Of a DNA stretch of 64,000 nt, positions 37,782-47,029 are shown piece by piece (the stretch's first letter is position 1; each line of letters opens with the position of its first letter). The position numbers and the translations under genes were made by a program. The notes under the pieces were generated by a model. It searched no databases. It saw only the letters and a program-made list of their open reading frames with translations, and was not told where the DNA came from. Origin of the DNA: Aureococcus anophagefferens (lineage: Eukaryota > Sar > Pelagophyceae > Pelagomonadales > Pelagomonadaceae); the NCBI RefSeq assembly GCF_000186865.1, contig NW_008705566.1:657848-721847 (forward strand). Direction: 5' to 3'.

Positions 37782-38863
37782 GCTTGCCGGCGTCTCTGTT
37801 GCGATTGCAAAGGAGTTGGGCGGGGTGTTTTGCAACGATGCGAGGACGGCGTGTGCGTGCTGGGACGTGCTGGTTGCTGCGATCTGTGTCCTTGCTTTGC
37901 GCTTGTTCGAGCTGAGGTGTCGTCGTTCATGAGTCGGGCTGCGCTCGACGCACGCGTTTGATGCACGAGCTCGGAGCCGGAGGTGCTGGGCAATTTGCAC
38001 TTCACTGCCAACCTCGCCTCTCTGCGCTGGACTTGACGCTGGACTTTGTCACAGGAAGTAGTTAGCTGTCCGCGCCCAGGAATTAGGATTTGGTAGTCGA
38101 TCCGAAGCAAGTCGGCGGCCTAGGAATTGTGCGAGGTGCTGCCGCGTCGTAGGAGTCGAGTCGCCATTGGCCCGCGCCGCGCCAGCCTGAGGTCCGCGAA
38201 GAAATCTGAAACTTCGACTCCCGTCGTGACTTCTCCGAGCGCCGGGCGCGCAGGAGCAAATTCGCCCGAGTATGCGGCCGCGAGCGGTTTGAAGCTCCCT
38301 CGTCCGCCGTCCGCCGACGGCGCCGCGGCCTCAGGCTCAGGCTTGCGGCCCGCGTCCGTCTTCTCCCGCGCCGCATCCGCCTTCTTCTTCAGGTCGGCGA
38401 CGGCCTTGGCGTCGCCGCCCGCGTTCTTGAGGTTCTCGTACGCCTCGGAGGCCCACCGGTCCGCGAAGTCACTGTGGCACTGGCAAGCGCGTCATCGGCT
38501 TTCCGCGAACGCTGACCGAACCGACGAAGTGCATGCACAAGCCGTGCGCAATCTGCATGCCCGTCGGCTACGAGGCGCGGATGAGTCGGGGTCCCTGGAG
38601 CCGCGCGCAGAAAACTTTTTGCTCATGGCCTGCCTGCGCGTGTACACTGGCACCATAGTGAGGCAATGGACGCCGGCGGTCTAGGTGACGACGACCACGT
38701 CCTCGTGAAGCAGAGAGTGGCGGAGCTGCGCGCCCGAGGCTTTTGCGGGCAAGGTAGCTAGGGATGCGCGCCCGAGGAGGTGCCGCGCCAGGCGCGCGCG
38801 CCGGCAGCGTTCGCCGCGCCAACTTGAAGGGCAGTGTTGAGGCCGCGGCGGGAGCTGCAAAAT
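37782..38863. other. 1.1-kb region without a confident gene
   Basis: It is less GC-rich than the flanks. It holds a broken coding fragment on the minus strand (38120-38473, separate entry), a frame on the plus strand at about 38480-38654 encoding CMHKPCAICMPVGYEARM, and a 31-codon ORF at 38666-38761. None has a recognisable start context, domain or partner exon. The word gcgcgcccgagg occurs twice (about 38730 and 38766). The AT-rich part 37800-38080 probably contains the promoter of the minus-strand gene ending at 37326. The rest looks like gene debris. Confidence 0.5.
38120..38473 (-). pseudogene. Fragment of a coding sequence (relic exon or 3' exon of an unrecognised gene)
   Basis: The minus-strand frame from 38473 to the TAG at 38122-38120 reads like genuine protein: DFADRWASEAYENLKNAGG, AVADLKKKADAAREK, FKPLAAAYSGEFAPARP and GEVTTGVEVSDFF. 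It is preceded by a splice-acceptor-like tgccacag and, in frame, by a TGA a few codons earlier. No start codon or upstream exon is evident. It may be the last exon of a gene whose 5' part has been lost, or a pseudogene. Family unknown. Confidence 0.4.
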
Positions 38864-41366
38864 ATGGCTTCCACTCTCGCAGCGTTCACGCTGCTGCTCG
38901 CGCAGAGCATCTCAAGCAACCCATTCAACCCGTGCATGATTTCGTCGATAGCTGCGCCTGCAGCATCCCGGCCCCGGCCTGCGCCGCGCCAAGCCGCGCA
39001 CGCGCAGGTACAACGTGCGCCAGGAGCCGAACGCGCTCGCGGTGGGCGACATCGACGGCGACGGCCTCGACGACGTCGTCGTCGGCGGCAAGGTAGACCA
39101 CACCATCTCCTGGTACCGCAGCAACGGCACGGCCTTCATCGGCCAGCACAAGGTCATCTCCCGCGAGGTGCTCAAGCCGACGACCGTCAGCGTCGCGGAC
39201 CTCGACGGCGACGGCGACCTGGACGTCGTCGCGGGCACGCCTTTGACGTCGTGGAGCCACGACATTCTGACGGCGTACCACCGCGTCTACGCCTTCATCA
39301 ACAAGGAGGGCAACGGCAATTCCTGGGACCGCGTCGTGCTCGCCGAGAAGGGCGTGTCGGGCGCGCGCCGGCGTCGGACGTGATCGCGACGCGCGCCTCG
39401 AGACTCGCGCGTCGTAGGCGTCCACAGCGTCCGCGTCGCGGACGTCGACGGCGACGGCGTCCAGGACGTCGTCGTCGGCAGCCAGTCGTCGTCGACGGCC
39501 ATCTGGCTCAAGGGCCGGGTCAAGAACGGCGGCTACGGCGCGACGGGCTCCGCGACGATCGTCGCCGGCGACGAGGGCATCCACCTCGCGCAGCCCTGGG
39601 ACATCGACGGGGACGGCCGCGTCGACGTCGTCACGTGCAGCGACACGGACGCGTTCCGCTGGTTCAAGAACGAGCACGGCGACAACGCCTGGACGGAGCG
39701 CGTGCTCGACGCGGGCGAGGGCGACGACGACCCCTACAAGGGCGGCGGCTCGCGCTTCGCGTGCCACGTCGACTTGGACGGCGACGGCCACCTCGACCTC
39801 GTCGAGGCGAACAAGTACGCGGTCGACGGCGAGGGCCTGCGCTGGTACCGCAACCGGGGCGACGCGACCTTCGACGCGAAGCGGTTCATCGGCGGGAAGA
39901 AGAAGCAGTTCGGCGTCGCCTGCGCGGACTTCGACGGCGACGGCGACGTGGATATCGTGGCGAACCACCGCGACGCGAACGAGGTCGCGCTCTACGACAA
40001 CCTCGGCGGCGCGGCGTCGTGGAACGTGTCGATCCTCGTGGCGAACGAGGACAACGCGATCCCGTTGCGTTATTCTTTGTGCACCGCGCCGGACATGGTC
40101 CAGATCGGCGACTTCGACGGCGACGGCGACGAGGACGTCGCCGTCGTTTGCGACAACGCGCCGTCGGCCGTGCTCTGGCTCCAGAACGGCCGCGTCGAGT
40201 CCCAGGCCTGCGCCTTCCACTACGCGCCCTCGGACACGGCCTTCTCCCCCGCGGGCGACACGGAGTTCCCCTACAACCGCGTGCTGATCGGCGTGGGCAT
40301 CGCATGGATCGTCGTCGCGAGCCTGGTCGTCGCCTACGCGCTGGCGACGTTCGCGCTCGGCGTGTACCACTTCTACGAGCACGCGTACCCCGAGGAGCGG
40401 ACCTGGCGGAACCTGGGCCGCTACCTGCACGTCGCCTTCAACCAGCGCGTCTTCGCGCCGGGCCACATCGCAGACGCGGCGGAGGCGCGCGCGGAGGACG
40501 CCGTCGCGCGCGTGCTCCACCGGTCGCTCCACGGCCCGGCGCGCTACCACGTGCTCCACCTGTTGATCACGTCGGTCTGGCTCCTCGCGGCGTCGGCCGT
40601 GGCCATCGCGTCGACGTCGACGGCCTGGCTCGCCGTCACATACGACACGTTCACCGTCGAGCGCACGCTCTGGACTCGGCGCATCGAGGGCGACGACGAG
40701 GGCGAGGGCGACGGCAGCGCCGTCGTCTGGCTCGCGCGCTACGCGACGGTGTCCGCGGCCGTCGCGTGCTTCGCCTTCGCGGCGCTCCTGCTGGCGTCGC
40801 TGGCCGTGCCGGCGAAGCAGCGCGGCCTCGTCGTGCCCCGCTGCGAGGCGGCGGTGGGGGTCCTCACGCTCGGCCTCGCGGCGTTTCTCGCGACGGCGAC
40901 GACGAAGTTCTTCCTCAACTTTCGAACGACGCTCTACTTCTTCACGACGGGCTACTACCTCGCGTGGGTCGCCGTGGTCCTGACGCTCGTGCCGGGATTC
41001 GGCCTCGCGCACATCGCCTGGCGCGACCACCGCTGGCTCACGTCCTACGAGCACGTGCCCAAGCTCGCGCACGAGATCGAGATCTCGTCGCGGATCACGC
41101 GCCTCGACTCGCTCCGGTCCCGGTCCTCGGCCGGGTCGGAATCGAGTCCGCGCGCCGACGTCGAGCTCCAGCCGAGCGTCAGCCTCGCGGACGCGCTCAT
41201 CGGCCTCGAGTCGCCCCGGAAAGACGGCGCGCCGCCGCCGCCGCCGGCCGCCGCGCCGTCGCCGGCCGAGGCACCGTCGCGCTTCTCCGGCTTGATGCGC
41301 CGCTTCTTCCGAGCCAGGGACTCCGCCGGAGCGCCGGCACCCAGTCCGCCGCCGGGGACGGCGTAA
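38864..41366 (+). CDS. FG-GAP beta-propeller protein with C-terminal multi-pass membrane region
   Basis: Exons 38864-38931, 39008-39351 and 39418-41366 give 786 residues. Exon 1 encodes a signal peptide (ASTLAAFTLLLAQSISS). The ectodomain (about 25-460) carries repeated calcium-loop FG-GAP/VCBS motifs: VGDIDGDGLDDVVVG, VADLDGDGDLDVVAG, VADVDGDGVQDVVVG, ADFDGDGDVDIVA and IGDFDGDGDEDVAVV, as in integrin alpha propellers. Five or six transmembrane helices follow (VLIGVGIAWIVVASLVVAYA ... YLAWVAVVLTLVPGFGLAHI) and then a Pro/Ser-rich cytosolic tail. Intron 1 is GT-AG (76 bp). Intron 2 (66 bp) must be GC-AG (gcgtgt...cgtag) to give GVHSVRVADVDG; an in-frame TGA lies inside it. It is probably a cell-surface receptor or adhesion-like protein. 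Confidence 0.85.
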
Positions 41367-41733
41367 AGTAGTTCCTGCGGCGCTTTCGGACGGAATGTGC
41401 CGCGAAGCTTTGGTGGCCGGCCTGGCAGGCCTGTCGGGCAGCGGACGTGTCTGACGGAGCTGGCGGCTCTTAGCGGCGGTCCGGGGCCGTCGGGCGCCCC
41501 TGGTGGGTAGCCCGGCGCNNNNNNNNNNNNNNNNNNNNNNNNNNNNNNNNNNNNNNNNNNNNNNNNNNNNNNNNNNNNNNNNNNNNNNNNNNNNNNNNNN
41601 NNNNNNNNNNNNNNNNNNNNNNNNNNTACGGCGTAAGACCTCTTCAAGTCAACAATAAAGTCAACGTTTTGAAACAGTTTGCGGCAAACGATGATGGAGA
41701 GCATGGGCTGCCCGAGCTAGCATCGCAGCAACG
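41367..41733. other. Spacer with assembly gap
   Basis: The sequence between the propeller gene and the OSCA-like gene contains a run of N at 41519-41626 (108 positions). Left of the gap, 41380-41518 is GC-rich with no ORF of note. Right of it, 41627-41733 is AT-richer and probably holds the OSCA-like gene's promoter. A repeat may have caused the gap. Confidence 0.8.
41519..41626. other. Assembly gap (108 N)
   Basis: Uninterrupted N characters; gap length may be an estimate. Confidence 0.99.
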
Positions 41734-44700
41734 ATGGAGCAGCGCGCCGCGGCGCTGGAGCAGGCCATCGAGAAGGACCTCGCCGCGGTCGAGGCCAAGA
41801 CGAAGGAGGGCCTGGCCAAGGCCGCCGGCGCCGCCAAGCTCACGGAGGATGAGATCGTCGAGGAGCTCGAGGACCTGCAGCAGGGCGTGCGCGAGACCAT
41901 CGAGACGGACGACTTCGACATGGGCAAGACGCTCGGCGCGACGACCTACTTCTACATGGATTTCCTCAAGGCGCTCATGGTCGTCTGCTTCGTCGCGGGC
42001 TGCGCGTCGGTGCCGTCGATCCGCGGCTACCGCCGCGGCCGCTACTCGACGCGGACGCGGCGCGACCGCCAAAGATTCACCTTCCCCTCCATGTCGCCCT
42101 TCTGCATGGACTACGAGACGGTGACGGCGACGGCGGGCTGCGCGCACGGCCGCGCGGCGTGCGACGCGCGCTACGCGCCGCGGTGCGCGCTCACGCGGCG
42201 CATCGCGGCCGTCGACGCCGCGGCGACGGGCGTCGCCGTCGTGCTGCTGGCCATCTTCGTCGCGACGGTCGCGGGCAAGGCGCGGAAGATCGACGAGGCC
42301 GTGCAGACGCCGCAGGACTACAGCGTCATGGTCACGGACCCGGACGCGGACGCGGACGACGCGGACGAGTGGCGCCAGTTCTTCGCGCGGTTCGGCGCCG
42401 TGCGCGCCGTGACCATCACGCGCAACAACGCGAGGCTCGTCGGCGAGCTCGCGGGGCTCTGGCGGCTCCTCGCGAGCCAGGCGCTCGCGCGGCGCCGCGC
42501 GAGGGCGGCCGCGCTCGAGCGCCACGTCGCGCTCGCGCGGCGGCGCGTGCGCGCGCTCTGCGGGCTGCGCTACGACGTGTCCTGCGTCTTCGTCACCTTC
42601 GAGCGGGAGCGCGACCAGGTCGCGTGCCTCAACGCGCTCACCGTCGGCTCGTACTCCGCGCGGACGGACACGACGGGCGACCCCCGCGTGCGCAAGTTCC
42701 GGGGCCACAACGTGCTGCGCGTCAAGGAGGCGCCGGAGCCGCCGGACGTCGGCTGGCGCGAGCTCGGGAGCGTCGGCGGGGCGCGGTCGACGCTCCAAAA
42801 GTTCGCGACGGTCGCGACGGTCGCCGCGGCGCTCGTCGCCGTGTCGTCGACGATCATCCTCGTCGCCACGGTGCGCCGCTTCCTCATGCTCCCGTCCTGG
42901 GGCGACGGCGTCATCGTCGCCGTCGTCAACGCCATCCTGCCCCAGTTCTTCAAGGTCTGGTCGAAGACCTTCGAGGTCCACCGGACGGAGTCGAGCCGGC
43001 AGCGGTCGCTGCTCCGCCAGCTCTACGCCGCGCGCCTGCTCAACGGCATCGTCGCCGTCCTCGTGACGCCGCGCTGGACCCACATGCTCCGGCGCGACAC
43101 GCTGAACCGCCTGCGGGACATCCTGCTCGCCGACGTCGTGACGTCGCCGCTCGCGCGCGTGCTCGTCGCGGAGGTCTTCTTCCGCTGGGACCTGAGCCAG
43201 GCCCAGAGCCGCTGGGGCCTCGCCGTCGCGACGCGGCTGCGGACCTGGAAGGACGGGCCGTTGGGCGACTGGGTACCCAGGACCGTGATCGACGACGGCG
43301 CGGCGTACGACGTCCTGCCGCGGTCGTTCTCCACGCTCGACGCGTCGCGGAAGCTGCTCGACGGCGACCTCGCGGAGCGGCTCGCGGACGCCGTCAAGGT
43401 CGTCATCAACGCGACCATGTACTCGCTCCTCTTCCCCGGCGGCTGGTTTTTGGGGCTCGGCGCGCTCGCGCTCAACTACGTCGTCGACAAGTACCTCCTG
43501 CTCCGGCGGCTCCGGCCGCCGCGCGCGCGGGACCCCCACATCGTCTCCGCGGCGGCGCAGGACCTGCTGTGCCTCGTGCCTTTGATGAAGTTCGGCGTGT
43601 CGTTGGCGCTGGCGGTCTGCTGGCCCTTCGACGAGGCCGTCGCGATGAAGGGCGGCGGCTTCCGCGTCGTCGACAAGGGCCTGCCCTTCGGGGAGATCCA
43701 CGATTTGGTCGACGTGCTCAAGCTCGCGGCGAACAGCGCGCGCCTGCGGCCGCGCAACTGGATGCCCAAGGACCAGGTCATCGCCGTGCGGCTCTACCGC
43801 TGGGCCATCGTCGCGTCGTTCCTGCCGCTCGTGCTCCGCGGCGTCTACCTGCTCTACAAGCAGCACGTCGCCCTCCTCCGGGGCGACACGAAGCCCGAGG
43901 ACCGGGGCCGCGCCCAGGACATCCCCTTCACGGAGGCGCGCGACGCGTCGCTCCAGTGCTACGTGCCCGTCGTCCACGCGGACGGCTTCGTTTTGTGCGA
44001 GTGCGCGAACGTCAAGTCCGTGCCCTTCGACCACCTGCCCAAGTTCGGCCTGCCCCACAGCACGCGCATCGCCAAGCTCCTGGACCGCACGAAGGAGCAG
44101 GAGGCCGCGCGGCAGCGCGAGCTCCGGCGGAAGAAGAGCCGGAAGAAGCCGCGGCTCGCGCGGAACGTGGCCGCGGCCTACGACCTGAGCCGCCTCCTCT
44201 GCACGTGCCTCGACCGGGACCGCGCGGCGACGGCGCGCAAGAGCCTGAGCCTCATCGAGTACTTCGAGCCGCCGCCGCCGCGGACGTGCGCGCCGCGGTG
44301 CCTCGCGGTCGTCCAAGACGACCGCGTCGCCGCGAGCCGCGAGGCCGTGCACGAGGCGCTCCTCGCGGACGTTGGCGACGCGCTGGGCCGCGACGCCACC
44401 GGCGCGGCGATCAAGGACGACGCGGACGTCGAGCGCGCGGCCTTCCGCGTCGCCGAGGGCCGCGCGTTCCGGCCGAGGAAGCCGAAGAGGAAGAAAAGGA
44501 AGTCGGGCGCGAGGACGCTCCCGGACTGGTCCCTCGCCGCCGCGGAGGCGTCGGACCGCGAGGACGCGCTCTTCCTCGACTTCGAGCGCTTCGTCGGTGC
44601 GGTGCACGACTGCGGCGCGTGCGCGTGCGGCGCGCTCCAGCGGAACCGCCTCGGCCGCCTCTTCAACGCGCTCGCGCGCGAGCGCGACGACCTCGTCACG

Positions 44701-45378
44701 GCCGCGCGCTTCGCGAAGCGCGTCGTCGCGGCCTACAAGGCCCGCCACGCGCCCAAGGGGCCGCCGCCGGGCCGGAAGCCGCCCGCGAAGCTCTACGAGG
44801 CCCGGGACCTGCCGCGGCTCGTGCTGCCGCCGGAGTTCCCCCACGTCGACGCGGAGGCGGACGACGAGGCGCGCGACGCCGCGCGCCACGTCCGCAACGC
44901 CGCGCGGGGGCGGCGGCGGCGCGGCGACCGGCGCGACCGGGACGAGACCTACGCGTCGCGCGGGTCCGCGCGGACGCGCGCGCGGCCCGCGGAGCGGCCC
45001 GCGGAGAAGGCCGTGGCGCTCGCGGCGGGCGACGACGCCTGGCTCGCGTGCCTGGACCGCGAGAACCGGCCGGACCGGCTCAACGGCGCCGCGGCGATCC
45101 GCGTCTTCACGCCGCGCGGCGCGCCGCCGCCGCCGGGCTGGCGGCGGCGGCCCCTCGCGCCGCCGGCGCCGCCGCCGGAGGACCGCGCGAGCGACGGCGG
45201 CTCCTGCCTGTCGTCCGTCGCCTCGTCGCGGCCGTCGGAGTACCGCTGGAAAGACGGCGAGGTCGAGGACGACGACTCCGACGACGACGAGAGCTCGCGA
45301 GGGACGCGGTTCGCGCGCGCGCCGCCCCCGCGGCGAGGCTTCACGCCCGCGGGCACGCCGCTGCGACGGTGGCGGTAA
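41734..45378 (+). CDS. OSCA/TMEM63 (CSC1)-like multi-pass channel protein
   Basis: 1,214 residues on one exon. After an acidic N-terminal coiled coil there is a first transmembrane segment (FLKALMVVCFVAGCASV). Further on, AAATGVAVVLLAIFVATVAG is a membrane helix, followed by a ferredoxin-like cytosolic domain (DYSVMVTDPD ... FFARFGAVRAVTITRNN ... VSCVFVTFERERDQVACLN) like the PHM7-cyt domain of OSCA channels. More helices follow (FATVATVAAALVAVSSTIIL, GVIVAVVNAILPQFFKVW) with the motif ALNYVVDKYLLLRRLRPP. The C-terminal ~330 residues are highly charged, RG-rich and disordered. OSCA/TMEM63 proteins are mechanosensitive cation channels or scramblase relatives. Assignment to OSCA rather than anoctamin rests on the cytosolic domain and the VDKYLLLRR motif. 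Confidence 0.72.
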   Translation: MEQRAAALEQAIEKDLAAVEAKTKEGLAKAAGAAKLTEDEIVEELEDLQQGVRETIETDDFDMGKTLGATTYFYMDFLKALMVVCFVAGCASVPSIRGYRRGRYSTRTRRDRQRFTFPSMSPFCMDYETVTATAGCAHGRAACDARYAPRCALTRRIAAVDAAATGVAVVLLAIFVATVAGKARKIDEAVQTPQDYSVMVTDPDADADDADEWRQFFARFGAVRAVTITRNNARLVGELAGLWRLLASQALARRRARAAALERHVALARRRVRALCGLRYDVSCVFVTFERERDQVACLNALTVGSYSARTDTTGDPRVRKFRGHNVLRVKEAPEPPDVGWRELGSVGGARSTLQKFATVATVAAALVAVSSTIILVATVRRFLMLPSWGDGVIVAVVNAILPQFFKVWSKTFEVHRTESSRQRSLLRQLYAARLLNGIVAVLVTPRWTHMLRRDTLNRLRDILLADVVTSPLARVLVAEVFFRWDLSQAQSRWGLAVATRLRTWKDGPLGDWVPRTVIDDGAAYDVLPRSFSTLDASRKLLDGDLAERLADAVKVVINATMYSLLFPGGWFLGLGALALNYVVDKYLLLRRLRPPRARDPHIVSAAAQDLLCLVPLMKFGVSLALAVCWPFDEAVAMKGGGFRVVDKGLPFGEIHDLVDVLKLAANSARLRPRNWMPKDQVIAVRLYRWAIVASFLPLVLRGVYLLYKQHVALLRGDTKPEDRGRAQDIPFTEARDASLQCYVPVVHADGFVLCECANVKSVPFDHLPKFGLPHSTRIAKLLDRTKEQEAARQRELRRKKSRKKPRLARNVAAAYDLSRLLCTCLDRDRAATARKSLSLIEYFEPPPPRTCAPRCLAVVQDDRVAASREAVHEALLADVGDALGRDATGAAIKDDADVERAAFRVAEGRAFRPRKPKRKKRKSGARTLPDWSLAAAEASDREDALFLDFERFVGAVHDCGACACGALQRNRLGRLFNALARERDDLVTAARFAKRVVAAYKARHAPKGPPPGRKPPAKLYEARDLPRLVLPPEFPHVDAEADDEARDAARHVRNAARGRRRRGDRRDRDETYASRGSARTRARPAERPAEKAVALAAGDDAWLACLDRENRPDRLNGAAAIRVFTPRGAPPPPGWRRRPLAPPAPPPEDRASDGGSCLSSVASSRPSEYRWKDGEVEDDDSDDDESSRGTRFARAPPPRRGFTPAGTPLRRWR

Positions 45379-45391
45379 GGAGGTTCGCAAC

Positions 45392-46930
45392 TTAGAGCCG
45401 CGTGATGTCCCGCCCGAAGATGGCCGTCTTGATCCAGTCGAAGGTGACGAGGACGCGGTTCCGCGTCGCGACCTGCTTGACGATGTAGACGGAGCGCCAG
45501 AGGAGGTAGGCGGCGCTCCCCGCGTAGGCGCCGACGCGGAAGTCGCCGACCTGGAGCTGGCTTAACGCCTCGCCGCCGCCGACGTAGGCGAGGAGCCCGA
45601 GGTTGAGGAACGCGAACGTCGGCGCGTCGCCGCAGCCGCGGAGCCGCAGCCACGCGGCCGCGGCGGACGCGTCGTCGGCCCGGAGCGTCGGCACGTCGGC
45701 CCGCAGGTCGTAGCGCCGGTTGAGGAGCCGCGCGACGAAGGCGCCCTGCTGCCCCGCGACTTGCGCCGTCTGCGGCACGGGCTCGGCGTCGCCCGGCGGC
45801 CTGCAAAAAGCCGCGTCGCCGACCGCGAAGACGTCGCGCGCGCCCGGGACGCGCAGCCAGGCGTCGACGCGGAGCCGCCCGTCGCGCGCGAAGGCCGACG
45901 CGGGGAGCGTGTCGCGGAGGTCGTCGATGAGGGGCTGCGGCGCCGTGCCGGCGCACCAGACCGCGAGCGCGCACGGGATCTCCTCGCCGCCCGCGAGCAC
46001 CAACTCCCGCTCGCGGACCTCGTCGACGCGGCCGCCGAGCACGACGTCGACGCCGCGGCTCCGCAAGGCGCGGGCGGCCTCGCCCCGGAGCTCCTCGTCG
46101 AACTGCGGGAGGAGCTCGTCGCCCGAGTGGACGAGGACGACGGCGGGGGCGTCAGCGGGCAGCCGCGGGTAGAGGCGCGACACGTCGCCGACGAAGTCGC
46201 TGAGCTCGCCGGCAAGCTCGACGCCCGTCGCACCGCCGCCGACGACGACGAACGTGAGGTCGCGCTTCTCCGCGCCCTCTCTCGCGCGCGCGGCCCGCTC
46301 GAAGCGCTCGCCGATGGCCTCGCGCAGCCGCCGCGCGTCCTCGCAGTCCTTGAGCTTGTAGCAATGCGCCGCGGCGCCGGGGACAACGGCGTCGGCGACG
46401 CGCGAGCCGACGGCGACGACGAGCGCGTCGAACTGGAGGCGCAGGCTTCGGTCGCCGGGTTCGCCGAGCGCCGCGAGCGCCGCGTCGACGGTCTTCGCCT
46501 CGACGTCGACGCGCGTCGCGCTGCCCTCGAAGAACTCCACCAACGGGTTCGCACTTCGCACGGACTCGGTCATGGAGCGGTACTCCACGGAGCCCACGGC
46601 CGCGGACGCGAGCATGGGCGTGAACACGAAATGATTTCGAGGCGACACGACGACGACGCGATAGAGGCTCGCGTCGACGACTTTGATGAGCGCGTGGCTC
46701 GCCCATCCGCTGCCGAGGATGAGCAGCGTCGGCCGGCCGTCGTCGGGCGCGGCGGCGGCGTCGACGGGCTCCTCGCCGAGGCGACTCAAATGCATCGCCG
46801 CGTCTTCGAGCGTGTCGAGGACGCGGTCCACCAGCGGCGCAGCACTCCTGTGCGTGAGCGCGGGCCGTGGCGTCGTCTGGTGCACGAACGCGCTCGCACC
46901 GAGGGCGATGACCGTCCAAAATCTCCTCAT
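45392..46930 (-). CDS. Type II NAD(P)H dehydrogenase (NDH-2), probably organellar
   Basis: 512 residues. The N-terminus (MRRFWTVIALGASAFVHQ) fits a signal or transit peptide; with the following Thr/Ser/Pro-rich stretch it may be plastid-directed. The first dinucleotide fold binds FAD (LLILGSGWASHALIK), with VVVSPRNHFVFTPMLASAAVG. The second binds NAD(P)H (LTFVVVGGGATGVELAGEL). FAVGDAAFC is the second FAD-contact motif. The C-terminal amphipathic region (FNLGLLAYVGGGEAL reads here as FLNLGLLAYVGG) ends with a membrane-associating helix (AAYLLWRSVYIVKQVATRN). NDH-2 transfers electrons from NAD(P)H to quinone without pumping protons; in plastids (NDC1) it feeds plastoquinone. It is tail-to-tail with the OSCA-like gene (13 bp apart). 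Confidence 0.92.
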   Translation of the reverse strand: MRRFWTVIALGASAFVHQTTPRPALTHRSAAPLVDRVLDTLEDAAMHLSRLGEEPVDAAAAPDDGRPTLLILGSGWASHALIKVVDASLYRVVVVSPRNHFVFTPMLASAAVGSVEYRSMTESVRSANPLVEFFEGSATRVDVEAKTVDAALAALGEPGDRSLRLQFDALVVAVGSRVADAVVPGAAAHCYKLKDCEDARRLREAIGERFERAARAREGAEKRDLTFVVVGGGATGVELAGELSDFVGDVSRLYPRLPADAPAVVLVHSGDELLPQFDEELRGEAARALRSRGVDVVLGGRVDEVRERELVLAGGEEIPCALAVWCAGTAPQPLIDDLRDTLPASAFARDGRLRVDAWLRVPGARDVFAVGDAAFCRPPGDAEPVPQTAQVAGQQGAFVARLLNRRYDLRADVPTLRADDASAAAAWLRLRGCGDAPTFAFLNLGLLAYVGGGEALSQLQVGDFRVGAYAGSAAYLLWRSVYIVKQVATRNRVLVTFDWIKTAIFGRDITRL

Positions 46931-47029
46931 CGCGTCTCAAGATCTCGTTTTTGGTGAGAATTACCACTAAGAAATCGCCAATCTCGACGGTTCAGGCTGG
47001 CCAGGAGCAATCAGGCTCGAAGTCCCGCT

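Noticed and set aside
41644..45390. 1,248-codon open frame antisense to the OSCA-like gene
   Set aside because: Arg/Ala/Val-rich composition without any domain; it mirrors the third-position GC bias of the real gene.
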